The translations under genes and the position numbers were made by a program. This document shows positions 16,219 through 23,609 of a stretch of 27,724 nt of DNA, piece after piece. The stretch covers positions 1 through 27,724 of the forward strand of contig CAZFVR010000023.1 in assembly GCA_964522215.1 (NCBI GenBank), written 5' to 3'. Under the pieces are notes generated by a model. That model was not told the origin of the DNA. It ran no database searches and was given only the letters and a program-made list of their open reading frames with translations. This DNA comes from CAG-390 sp964522215 (lineage in GTDB: Bacteria; Bacillota; Clostridia; Oscillospirales; CAG-272). How positions within the stretch are numbered: position 1 is the first letter of the stretch; every line of letters begins with the position of its first letter.

Positions 16219-16590
16219 TCACTCGCCTGCCTGCTCCTCGCGCAGATGCTCATATCCCTGCGCCACTATCGTGTGTACGTGGTCGTCCGCCAAGCGGTAA
16301 TAGATGGTCTTGCCCTCCCGCCGCGGCGCTACAAGGTTGTTGACCCGCAAAACCTTCAGCTGGTGCGATATGGCGGAGGAGGTCATGCCCAACCGCTCGG
16401 ATATATGCATCACGCACATCTCGTCATCCAGCAGGCAAAAAAGAATGCGCAGGCGTGTGGTGTCACCAAATATCTTAAAAAGGTCGGCAAGGTCACACAG
16501 CATCTCCTCTGATTCGGGGTGCGCTGCTGCGTGAGTGCAGTGCGTATGCTCGCCGCAGGAGCAAGCGGTAAGTGTCTTTTCGGTATCCAT
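16219..16590 (-). CDS. ArsR/SmtB-family metal-sensing repressor
   Basis: This is a 123-residue winged-helix repressor of the ArsR/SmtB family (FGDTTRLRILFCLLDDEMCVMHISERLGMTSSAISHQLKVLR in the sequence, shown here only by its ends FGDTTRLRIL and SSAISHQLKVLR). The alpha-5 zinc site of SmtB/CzrA is complete: Asp102, His104, His115 and Glu118 have the D-x-H-x10-H-x2-E spacing. The N-terminus also has a Cys/His cluster (CSCGEHTHCTH, residues 10-20), and Cys59 sits where CadC-type alpha-3 sites have cysteine, so a second metal site is possible. The ATG at 16590 follows AGGGAGA by about six bases; upstream in-frame ATGs lack this. It is first in the operon and is expected to release its operator when Zn or Cd binds. 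Confidence 0.93.
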   Translation of the reverse strand: MDTEKTLTACSCGEHTHCTHAAAHPESEEMLCDLADLFKIFGDTTRLRILFCLLDDEMCVMHISERLGMTSSAISHQLKVLRVNNLVAPRREGKTIYYRLADDHVHTIVAQGYEHLREEQAGE

Positions 16591-16626
16591 TTTTATCTCC
16601 CTCTGCCGCCACATGGGCAGCATGTT

Positions 16627-16694
16627 TGAATGTTGATTCATTTGAATGACTACTCACTTGAATCATCGTTCATATGATAGCACATTCAAATGTG
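16627..16694. promoter_or_regulatory. Cluster of SmtB/CzrA-type operator palindromes
   Basis: Four inverted repeats built from TGAA/TTCA half-sites are packed here: TGAAT-GTTG-ATTCA (16627-16640), ATTCA-TT-TGAAT (16636-16647), TGAA-TCATCG-TTCA (16659-16672) and CACATT-CA-AATGTG (16681-16694). ArsR/SmtB zinc sensors bind related imperfect palindromes. The first two overlap, the third lies just downstream of the -10, and the fourth lies in the promoter spacer. Confidence 0.8.
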
Positions 16695-16702
16695 TTTGTC
16701 AA
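16674..16702 (-). promoter_or_regulatory. Promoter of the ArsR-HMA-ATPase operon
   Basis: On the minus strand TTGACA (16697-16702) and TATCAT (16674-16679) are separated by exactly 17 bases, about 85 bases before the repressor start. A palindrome lies within the spacer, so a repressor there would block RNA polymerase. Confidence 0.85.
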
Positions 16703-16773
16703 TAGCTTTTCCTAAAAAAGCAAAAATATTTTTTACAGGTCGCAATGGAGGGCGCAGCGCGACCTCTCGGGGG

Positions 16774-16802
16774 TTGAAAAATCTCTTGCGGTGTGATATA
16801 AT
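16774..16802 (+). promoter_or_regulatory. Promoter of the RsuA-Tex transcription unit
   Basis: TTGAAA (16774-16779) and TATAAT (16797-16802) are 17 bases apart, and TG precedes the -10 by one base (TGATATAAT), giving an extended -10. It fires rightward, back to back with the ArsR operon promoter about 70 bases away. Confidence 0.85.
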
Positions 16803-16873
16803 AATATTGTAGGATCCCCCGCGCGTGGGCATAATAAGCCTTGCATATGTAAACGGTGGGAGGATATAAGCTT

Positions 16874-16951
16874 TTGCGTGATTTTTTTATCGGCCTTGGG
16901 GTGGGGCTTTTGCTTTTCGGCTGTGTGGCGATACTGATCCTCACCATGTGA
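16874..16951 (+). CDS. Candidate 25-residue membrane peptide (TTG start)
   Basis: GGGAGG is followed after ten bases by a TTG that opens a 25-codon frame ending in TGA at 16949. The product begins MRDFFIGLGVGLLLFGCVAI and continues with hydrophobic residues to Met25, so it is essentially a single membrane helix after a short charged start. It is the first frame downstream of the promoter at 16774-16802, 61 bases before the pseudouridine synthase. The strong ribosome site and the run of hydrophobic codons support it; the rare TTG start and short length leave doubt. A GTG at 16878 in another frame is poorer. It resembles no family I can name. Confidence 0.45.
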   Translation: MRDFFIGLGVGLLLFGCVAILILTM

Positions 16952-17012
16952 GGCGGGGCGGTGCGGCGGAGGGCATAGAGCGCATCCGCATGACGATTGT
17001 ATCGGAGCAGAT

Positions 17013-17759
17013 ATGAGACTTGACAGATATCTTTCATCCGCCGGGGAATGCTCGCGCCGCGATTGTGCGCGTGAGTGCCGAGCCGGCGTAATACTTATCG
17101 ATGGTGTACCCGCCCGCTCGCCGGACAGCGAGGTCATCCCCGGTGTCAGCCGTGTTATTCGGCGCGGCCGGGCGATAGAATGGCGGGAGCATATATATAT
17201 CATGCTCAACAAGCCGGAGGGCTACGTCAGCGCAACGGAAAACAAAAAGGACGGCGTGCCTGTCGTCAACGAGCTGTGTGACGAGCGCGATCGTGCGCGG
17301 GTGTTTCCCTGCGGCAGACTTGATAAGTACACGGTGGGGCTGATGCTCTTGACCGATGACGGTGAGCTGTCACACAGGCTCCTTGCCCCCGCACGGCATG
17401 TTGACAAAAGCTATCGCTACGGCGCGGCCGAGCCACTGACGGAGGAGGCGCGTGTTCGTCTTGAGGGCGGAGTTCACATCGAGGGCGGCGTGCTGACTGC
17501 CCCCTGCAGGGTCGAGCCGGAGCCGGGTGATGAGCGGCGGGGCGTTATAACGATCCATGAGGGGCGTTATCATCAAATAAAGCAGATGTTTTACGCGGTG
17601 GGGAACAAGATCGTATCCCTTGAACGGATAAGCTTTGGGCCGCTTGAGCTTGATCCGGAACTATCACGCGGTAAGTGGCGGTATCTTGACCTGCGCGAGG
17701 TCGAGGCACTTTATGCCGCGGCAGGGCTTGAGCGCGGAGCAGATAAGAACTGTAAGTAA
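17013..17759 (+). CDS. RsuA/RluB-family pseudouridine synthase
   Basis: This enzyme isomerises a specific uridine in rRNA to pseudouridine. An N-terminal S4 RNA-binding domain (MRLDRYLSSAGECSRRD) is followed by the catalytic domain with IMLNKPEGYVSA and the family motif GRLDKYTVGLMLLTDDGEL, in which Asp104 is the catalytic aspartate. The C-terminal EGRYHQIKQMFYAVG motif is also conserved. The 248-residue length suits the RsuA/RluB/RluE/RluF group. Whether it targets 16S or 23S rRNA cannot be read from the sequence. The ATG follows GGAG by eight bases, and tex follows after 27 bases. Confidence 0.92.
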   Translation: MRLDRYLSSAGECSRRDCARECRAGVILIDGVPARSPDSEVIPGVSRVIRRGRAIEWREHIYIMLNKPEGYVSATENKKDGVPVVNELCDERDRARVFPCGRLDKYTVGLMLLTDDGELSHRLLAPARHVDKSYRYGAAEPLTEEARVRLEGGVHIEGGVLTAPCRVEPEPGDERRGVITIHEGRYHQIKQMFYAVGNKIVSLERISFGPLELDPELSRGKWRYLDLREVEALYAAAGLERGADKNCK

Positions 17760-17786
17760 TGCAATAAATAAAGGAAGAACGAAAAA

Positions 17787-19955
17787 ATGATAGACATTGA
17801 AGCAGTGCTGGCGGAGGAACTTGGACTTGGTGTTGAGCAGGTAAGGCGCACGGTGGCGCTTATCGACGAGGGCAACACGATCCCCTTTATCGCCCGTTAT
17901 CGTAAGGAGGTCACGGGGTCGCTTGACGATACCGTCCTGCGCGATCTTTTTGACCGCTTGAATTATCTCAGAAACATCGAAAAGCGCCGCGAGGAGGTAA
18001 AGGGTCTTATCGCCGCGCAGGAAAAGCTCACACCCGAGCTTGAGCGTGCCATCGACAATGCAAAAACGCTGACCGAGGTGGATGATATATACCGTCCCTA
18101 CCGCCCCAAACGCAAAACACGCGCGTCGGTCGCAAGGGAGCGCGGGCTTTTGCCGCTCGCGGAGCTGATATTTGCGCAAAATGAGAGCTACGAGCCGTCG
18201 CTTACCGACACCGCCGCCGAGTATGTAAACGAGGAGCTGGGAGTTGGGGATGCCGATGCGGCGATAGCCGGTGCACTTGATATCATTGCCGAGAATATAT
18301 CCGATAATGCCGACTGCCGCAAGGGCGTGCGTACGCTGACCGCCGAGCATGGTCTGCTCGTATCAAAGGCTGCGCGGGAGGAGGATTCGGTCTACGCGCA
18401 GTATTATGATTTTTCCGAGCGTGTAAAGCGCATAGCGGGTCACCGAGTGCTGGCCGTCAACCGCGGCGAAAAGGAGGGCTTCCTTAAGGTCACGATAGAG
18501 CCGGGCAACGATCTTGTTGTGAGCTACCTCTATCGTAAGTTCCTCACCAAGGGCGAAAGCCCCGCGCGTGACTATGTTAAGGCGGCGATAGATGACAGCT
18601 ACGCGCGGCTTATTGCACCGTCCGTTGAGCGTGAGATCAGAAACGATCTTACCGATAAGGCGGGAGAGGGTGCGCTCCGCGTATTTGAAGATAACCTAAA
18701 GCATCTTTTAATGTCACCGCCCCTGCGCGGTAAGACCGTTATGGGCTTTGATCCCGGATACCGCACCGGCTGTAAGCTGGCGGTGGTGGATCGCACCGGC
18801 AAGGTGATAGATACTGCGGTCATTTATCCCACCAAGCCACAGGAGCGGATAGCGGAGAGCCGCCGTGTCGTCTCCTCACTGATACGCAAGTACGGCGTGG
18901 ATGTTATCGCCATCGGCAACGGCACGGCATCAAAAGAAAGCGAGATATTTATTGCAGGGCTTTTGCGCGAGCTTGATTGCGGCTGTAAATATATAATGGT
19001 CAGCGAGGCGGGCGCATCCGTCTATTCTGCATCAAAGCTCGGGGCAGAGGAGTTCCCGGATTTTGATGTTACACAGCGCTCCGCCGTGTCTATCGCAAGG
19101 CGGCTTCAGGATCCGCTGGCCGAGCTGGTAAAGATAGATCCAAAGTCGGTTGGCGTGGGCCAGTATCAGCATGATATGAAGCAGGCAAGGCTTGACGAGG
19201 CACTGACGGGTGTTGTGGAGGATTGCGTAAACTCGGTCGGTATCGACCTCAATACCGCATCCTATTCTCTCCTTTCCTATGTTTCCGGCATCAGCGCACC
19301 GGTGGCAAAGAATATCGTCAAATATCGCGAGGAGAACGGCGAGTTTTTGAGCCGCGCGGAGCTTTTGCGCGTACCGCGGCTGGGCAATAAGGCCTACGAG
19401 CAATCTGCGGGCTTTTTGCGCGTGTCGGGATCGGAGGAGGTCCTTGATTCTACCGGCGTTCACCCCGAGTCATATGAGGCGGCGCACCGCCTGCTTGACA
19501 TGTTCGGCTTTGACGAGGCGGAGATCCGCTCGGGTGGGCTGCGCTTGCTTGGCAAAAAGGTCTCGGAGCGCGGGCGTGGTGCGGTCGCCGAGGAGCTTGG
19601 CATCGGCGAGCCTACCCTTTGCGATATGATCTCCGAGCTTGAAAAGCCGGGGCGGGATGTGCGCGACAGCTTTCCGGCGCCTGTACTCCGTGATGACGTT
19701 ATGGATATCTCCTCGCTTCGTGAGGGCATGATAATGACCGGAACTGTAAGGAACGTTATCGATTTCGGCGCATTCGTTGATATCGGCGTGCATCAGGACG
19801 GCCTTGTTCACATCTCGCAGATATGCGATAAATATATCAAGCACCCAAGCGAGGTGCTGGCCGTAGGCGATATAGTAAAGGTCAAGGTCCTCTCGGTGGA
19901 TGTTCAGCGCCACCGCATCGGGCTTACCATGAAGCTTGGCGAGGAAGAAAAATAA
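17787..19955 (+). CDS. tex: Tex-family RNA-binding transcription accessory protein
   Basis: Tex is a cytoplasmic nucleic-acid-binding protein related to eukaryotic Spt6. All parts are visible in 722 residues: the N-terminal helical domain (NTIPFIARYRKEVTGSLDD), the YqgF-like RNase H fold beginning GFDPGYRTG at about residue 319, the helix-hairpin-helix region (LNTASYSLLSYVSGI, VPRLGNKAYEQSAGFLRV), and a C-terminal S1 domain (GTVRNVIDFGAFVDIGVHQD, then GLVHISQI) ending LTMKLGEEEK. An AAGGAAG ribosome site precedes the ATG. It shares the promoter at 16774-16802 with the pseudouridine synthase gene. Confidence 0.96.
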   Translation: MIDIEAVLAEELGLGVEQVRRTVALIDEGNTIPFIARYRKEVTGSLDDTVLRDLFDRLNYLRNIEKRREEVKGLIAAQEKLTPELERAIDNAKTLTEVDDIYRPYRPKRKTRASVARERGLLPLAELIFAQNESYEPSLTDTAAEYVNEELGVGDADAAIAGALDIIAENISDNADCRKGVRTLTAEHGLLVSKAAREEDSVYAQYYDFSERVKRIAGHRVLAVNRGEKEGFLKVTIEPGNDLVVSYLYRKFLTKGESPARDYVKAAIDDSYARLIAPSVEREIRNDLTDKAGEGALRVFEDNLKHLLMSPPLRGKTVMGFDPGYRTGCKLAVVDRTGKVIDTAVIYPTKPQERIAESRRVVSSLIRKYGVDVIAIGNGTASKESEIFIAGLLRELDCGCKYIMVSEAGASVYSASKLGAEEFPDFDVTQRSAVSIARRLQDPLAELVKIDPKSVGVGQYQHDMKQARLDEALTGVVEDCVNSVGIDLNTASYSLLSYVSGISAPVAKNIVKYREENGEFLSRAELLRVPRLGNKAYEQSAGFLRVSGSEEVLDSTGVHPESYEAAHRLLDMFGFDEAEIRSGGLRLLGKKVSERGRGAVAEELGIGEPTLCDMISELEKPGRDVRDSFPAPVLRDDVMDISSLREGMIMTGTVRNVIDFGAFVDIGVHQDGLVHISQICDKYIKHPSEVLAVGDIVKVKVLSVDVQRHRIGLTMKLGEEEK

Positions 19956-20035
19956 GCGCAGCCGAGGTAAATATAATTTACATATTGGGCGCGTAAAAGC
20001 ATCCAAAAACTGCTCAAATGCAGCAATGGACGGAT

Positions 20036-20056
20036 AATTGTGCATGTTGCACAATT
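20036..20056 (+). terminator. Weak terminator-like hairpin after tex
   Basis: A perfect 9-bp stem (AATTGTGCA with TGCACAATT) has a three-base loop and is followed by TTGA, so the T tract is short. It lies 80 bases after tex and may end that transcript inefficiently. A second small CCCC...GGGG hairpin follows at 20061-20076. Confidence 0.5.
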
Positions 20057-20094
20057 TTGACCCCGAATTTTTGGGGAATAAGACTCTATCATTT

Positions 20095-20123
20095 TTGACG
20101 AAAATTTGATACAATATTATAGT
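20095..20123 (+). promoter_or_regulatory. Promoter of the sugar ABC ATPase gene
   Basis: TTGACG (20095-20100) and TATAGT (20118-20123) are 17 bases apart, about 60 bases before the start codon. A short TCGGT...ACCGA pairing lies in the leader. No obvious catabolite-response element was seen. Confidence 0.75.
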
Positions 20124-20184
20124 ACAGAATATACTCTCGGTTCGGCTGTGACCGACCCGAATTTTAAGGAGGAGAGCACACCCT

Positions 20185-21297
20185 ATGGCAAGTGTATCAC
20201 TTAAACACATTTATAAGAAATATCCCGGCGGCGTTACCGCTGTATCCGACTTCAACCTTGACATTAAGGACAAGGAATTTTTGATCCTCGTCGGTCCTTC
20301 CGGTTGCGGTAAGTCCACCACTCTGCGTATGATCGCAGGTCTTGAGGAGATCACGGAGGGCGAGCTTTTCATTGGTGATCAGCTGGTCAACGATGTTGCT
20401 CCTAAGGACAGAAAAATAGCGATGGTGTTCCAGAACTACGCTCTGTATCCTCACATGACTGTTTTCGAGAACATGGCCTTTGGTCTTAAGCTCGTAAAAA
20501 CACCTAAGGAAGAGATAAAGAGACGTGTTGAGGATGCCGCCCGTATCCTTGATATCACCCACCTGCTTGACAGAAAGCCCAAGGCTCTGTCCGGCGGTCA
20601 GAAACAGCGTGTTGCTCTCGGTCGTGCTATCGTTCGTAAGCCCAAGGTCTTCTTGCTTGATGAGCCTCTCTCCAACCTCGATGCTAAGCTTCGTGCGGCG
20701 ATGAGAACCGAGCTTACAAAGCTTCACCAGAGCGTTCAGACCACATTTATCTACGTAACTCACGACCAGGTCGAGGCTATGACCATGGCGACTCGTATAG
20801 TCGTTATGAAGGATGGTCTTATCCAGCAGGTCGATACTCCTCAGACCCTTTATGATGAGCCGGTCAATATGTTCGTTGCAGGCTTTATCGGCACACCTCA
20901 GATGAACTTCATCAACGGTAAGCTCGTAAAGAAGGGTGACGATGTCTTCTTCAACTTTGAGGACAAGTCCCTCAAGCTGCCCACCGAAAAGGCCAACGCT
21001 CCCGAGCTTAAGGATTACATCGGCCAGGAGGTCGTTGTAGGTCTGCGCCCCGAGTGCATCTATGATTCTCCCATGCAGCTGTCCGCTCATCCCGACAGCG
21101 TTATCGATACATATGTTGATGTTACCGAGCTTATGGGTGCTGAGATCTATCTCTACCTTGCAGTAGGCGAGACCAACCTCATCGCACGTGTATCCTCTCG
21201 CTCCACCACCCGTGCGGGCGATAACATCAAGGTAGCCTTTGATATGTCCCGTATGCACATATTCGATAAGGATACCGAGCGCTGCATCATTCACTGA
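20185..21297 (+). CDS. MsmX/UgpC-type sugar ABC transporter ATPase
   Basis: This is the nucleotide-binding subunit that powers carbohydrate ABC importers. The 370-residue product has Walker A GPSGCGKST (37-45), the signature LSGGQKQR (135-142), Walker B FLLDE (156-160), the H-loop THDQVEAM, and the C-terminal OB-like regulatory region of the MalK/MsmX/UgpC branch (YDEPVNMFVAGFIGTPQMNF, VGLRPECIY). No permease or binding-protein gene is nearby and it has its own promoter and terminator. It may therefore serve several importers, as MsmX does in Bacillus; this is inference. Its codons favour CGT, GCT, CTT and GTT far more than its neighbours, suggesting very high expression. AAGGAGGAG lies before the ATG. 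Confidence 0.94.
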   Translation: MASVSLKHIYKKYPGGVTAVSDFNLDIKDKEFLILVGPSGCGKSTTLRMIAGLEEITEGELFIGDQLVNDVAPKDRKIAMVFQNYALYPHMTVFENMAFGLKLVKTPKEEIKRRVEDAARILDITHLLDRKPKALSGGQKQRVALGRAIVRKPKVFLLDEPLSNLDAKLRAAMRTELTKLHQSVQTTFIYVTHDQVEAMTMATRIVVMKDGLIQQVDTPQTLYDEPVNMFVAGFIGTPQMNFINGKLVKKGDDVFFNFEDKSLKLPTEKANAPELKDYIGQEVVVGLRPECIYDSPMQLSAHPDSVIDTYVDVTELMGAEIYLYLAVGETNLIARVSSRSTTRAGDNIKVAFDMSRMHIFDKDTERCIIH

Positions 21298-21341
21298 TCG
21301 GTAGCAGGATCGCGTAATTGAATAATTAAATTTAATTGATC

Positions 21342-21375
21342 ATCCCCGCCAAGAGAGCCTTGGCGGGGATTTTTT
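21342..21375 (+). terminator. Terminator of the sugar ABC ATPase gene
   Basis: A 12-bp stem (ATCCCCGCCAAG at 21342-21353 with CTTGGCGGGGAT at 21359-21370) has a five-base loop and is followed by TTTTT, a textbook intrinsic terminator 45 bases after the stop. Confidence 0.95.
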
Positions 21376-21408
21376 AGGTGTAACGGCAGGTGCGGTGCCC
21401 TCAATCGG

Positions 21409-21437
21409 TTGACAAGCTCACGCTTTTATTGTATAAT
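21409..21437 (+). promoter_or_regulatory. Consensus promoter of the CPBP-TadA-NAPRT gene cluster
   Basis: A perfect TTGACA (21409-21414) and a perfect TATAAT (21432-21437) are separated by exactly 17 bases, about 43 bases before the CPBP gene. No further promoter was recognised before the following three genes. Confidence 0.92.
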
Positions 21438-21480
21438 ATAATAAATAAGTGTACTCTGCGGTTATCGGGGGGGAAGCGTG

Positions 21481-22449
21481 ATGACAAGTGATCGTAAAAA
21501 AGCATATTCTAAGTTGTACGTCATCTCCGCCCGCCTTGGCATTACCATGCTGCTTCACACCGCCATCCTGCAGGGCGCGAGTGCCTTGGGGCGGTGGCTG
21601 AGCGGTCGTATATCAGCATCTCAAAATATGGGGGCAGCTGCCGCGACGGTCGCGGACGGCGCGATAAATGCCGCAGTGTATCTTTTGGCGTTCATCCTGC
21701 CGGCGTTTTTTTGCTTGGCGGCCATACCGGACGAGCATCATGGGGAGGCCGGCACGCATCCGGCGTTCCCGGATGACTTTGGCTTTATCCTTTTGCCATC
21801 GCTGGGGGCTGTGTTGCTGATATCCGACCTTAGCGGATATATATTTGATCTTGTCGGTATGCCGCCTGATGCCGCCTCCGATCTGCCGTACGGTCTTTTG
21901 GGGCTCGCGGTGGCAATAATAAATGTAGTCATACTGCCCGCGCTGTGCGAAGAGCTGCTCTTTCGAGGTTGCATATACTCGGCGCTTGAGGGGCAGGGGC
22001 GCGGCGTGGCAGTGGTCGGCTCGGCGCTATTGTTCGCGCTGATGCACAACAGCCTGCGAGCCATACCGCACACCTTTGCAGCGGGACTGATATTCGCCTG
22101 CCTGCGCCGCGCATCCGCATCGCTGTGGCCGAGCATAGTCCTGCATCTTGCCAACAATGCGCTTTATCTTTTCCTGCCGCTCATGGCAGCGCGGCTTGAA
22201 CCGACCGATGCGCGTGTGTTTTTGCAGTCATCCCATGCCGCCGTGATACTGCTGGGCGTTATATCAGCCGCTGTTTGGGCGATCCTGATAAAAAAGCGCA
22301 AAAGGGATAAAAATATCGGTGGCGATGGAATGCAGGCGAGAACGAGCGGCTGTGCGGCGGAATTTTTCTCTCCCGTCATGGTGATATATATCATCACGGC
22401 GATAGTGCTGGCCATCCTTCGCATGTGGCTTACAAAGGTTGAGATATAA
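21481..22449 (+). CDS. CPBP-family intramembrane metalloprotease
   Basis: This multi-pass membrane protein belongs to the CPBP (CAAX protease/bacteriocin-processing, Abi) family. The diagnostic motifs are EELLFR (Glu157, Glu158, Arg162; family motif EExxxR) and a downstream FALMHNS with the metal-binding His189, within a bundle of hydrophobic helices from about residue 15 onward. A final helix near the C-terminus (VMVIYIITAIVLAIL) follows a hydrophilic loop rich in Lys and Arg. Substrates of such stand-alone clostridial copies are unknown. Either GTG 21478 or ATG 21481 could be the start; ATG is preferred, with a GGGGGGAAG stretch just upstream. The next gene begins 2 to 29 bases after its stop. 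Confidence 0.9.
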   Translation: MTSDRKKAYSKLYVISARLGITMLLHTAILQGASALGRWLSGRISASQNMGAAAATVADGAINAAVYLLAFILPAFFCLAAIPDEHHGEAGTHPAFPDDFGFILLPSLGAVLLISDLSGYIFDLVGMPPDAASDLPYGLLGLAVAIINVVILPALCEELLFRGCIYSALEGQGRGVAVVGSALLFALMHNSLRAIPHTFAAGLIFACLRRASASLWPSIVLHLANNALYLFLPLMAARLEPTDARVFLQSSHAAVILLGVISAAVWAILIKKRKRDKNIGGDGMQARTSGCAAEFFSPVMVIYIITAIVLAILRMWLTKVEI

Positions 22450-22478
22450 CGGTGGGCAAAATACCCGTGGGGTATGCA

Positions 22479-23531
22479 ATGAATGAAAATGTGGATAAAA
22501 AAATAAACAGTCCCGCGGATGGGAGCGCGACAACGACCGTCAACGAGTCGGATACCGCCATAATGCGTGTGGCGCTCACTCTTGCCGCTGAGGCGGGGGA
22601 GGCGGGGGAGGTTCCCGTTGGCGCCGTTGTTGTTAGGCACGGTAAGGTGATAGGCCGTGGGCGCAACCGTCGCGAGAGCGGCGGAGGGGCGACCGCTCAC
22701 GCGGAGATAGAAGCGATAAGCGAGGCATGCCGTGTGCTTGGCGGCTGGCGGCTCTCGGGTTGCGAGCTTTATGTTACCCTTGAGCCGTGTCCCATGTGTG
22801 CGGGAGCTGTGATAGCCGCGCGGCTTGACCGTGTGGTGTTTGGCGCGGCTGATATCAAGGGCGGTGCGCTGGGCGGTCTTTTTGACCTGACAAAGCAGCC
22901 GCTTGGCGCGCACCCCATTATCTGCGGCGGAGTGCTTGAGGCGGAATGCAGAGCGTTGTTGCATGAATTCTTTAGTGCGCGGCGTGCAGAGAGCCAAGCT
23001 CGCCCGCGCAGACTCACGCGCGAGACATACAGCCAAAGCGCTGACCTGCTTGCTCCATTTTTGCTTGGCAAATGGCTTTGCCGCCGCACTGCGGATGGGG
23101 CAGTGAAGCGTGTGCGGATCAAGGAGACCGAGTGCTATCTCGGCGAGGCGGATACCGCCTGTCATGCACACCGCGGCAAAACAGACCGCACCCGCATAAT
23201 GTGGCAACGCGGCGGCATGGTATATGTTTATCTTTGCTATGGAATGCACTCAATGCTCAACATCATCAGCGGGGCTGAGGGCAGCGCGGAGGCGGTATTG
23301 ATCCGCTCGGTAGACGGCGCGGAAGGTCCCGGCAGACTTACAAAAATGCTTGAGATAGACCGCCGCCTTTGCGGTCACGATGCGGTCTTTTCGGACGAGA
23401 TATGGATAGAGGATGACGGTGGCGGCGTGCCCGACTACACAACATCCCCGCGCGTTGGGATAGATTACGCATCTCCCGAGGATCGCGCGCGCCCGTGGCG
23501 ATTTACTGCGGTGGACGGCGAGCTGAGCTGA
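22479..23531 (+). CDS. TadA tRNA adenosine deaminase fused to AAG-type DNA glycosylase
   Basis: Two complete enzyme domains lie in one 350-residue frame. The first half is TadA, which converts A34 of tRNA-Arg to inosine: the zinc/catalytic motif HAE (74-76) and PCPMCAGA (from 103) are intact, with EVPVGAVVV before them. After a short Arg-rich linker (around residues 165-181) comes an alkyladenine DNA glycosylase (AAG/MPG, Pur_DNA_glyco family). Aligned by eye to human AAG, Glu218, Tyr220, His229, Tyr241 and Asn251 correspond to catalytic Glu125, Tyr127, His136, Tyr159 and Asn169, and Arg266 to Arg182. Both halves therefore look active. The frame is open from GTG 22452; ATG 22479 is preferred but not certain, leaving about 25 non-conserved residues before TadA. 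No stop or shift separates the domains. Confidence 0.92.
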   Translation: MNENVDKKINSPADGSATTTVNESDTAIMRVALTLAAEAGEAGEVPVGAVVVRHGKVIGRGRNRRESGGGATAHAEIEAISEACRVLGGWRLSGCELYVTLEPCPMCAGAVIAARLDRVVFGAADIKGGALGGLFDLTKQPLGAHPIICGGVLEAECRALLHEFFSARRAESQARPRRLTRETYSQSADLLAPFLLGKWLCRRTADGAVKRVRIKETECYLGEADTACHAHRGKTDRTRIMWQRGGMVYVYLCYGMHSMLNIISGAEGSAEAVLIRSVDGAEGPGRLTKMLEIDRRLCGHDAVFSDEIWIEDDGGGVPDYTTSPRVGIDYASPEDRARPWRFTAVDGELS

Positions 23532-23609
23532 CACCGTACCGCGCGTGCCAAAATGAATAAGGATCAAAAGGATCAAAACAACCAAAACTAACGAGAGGCA
23601 GGTGATAAC

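Noticed and set aside
20197..21294. A 365-codon open frame antisense to the sugar ABC ATPase
   Set aside because: It covers the ATPase gene almost exactly and arises from its codon bias; the sense protein has all ABC motifs.
22164..23249. A 361-codon open frame antisense to the CPBP and TadA-AAG genes
   Set aside because: It spans the boundary of two genes with clear conserved motifs on the other strand and shows no domain of its own.
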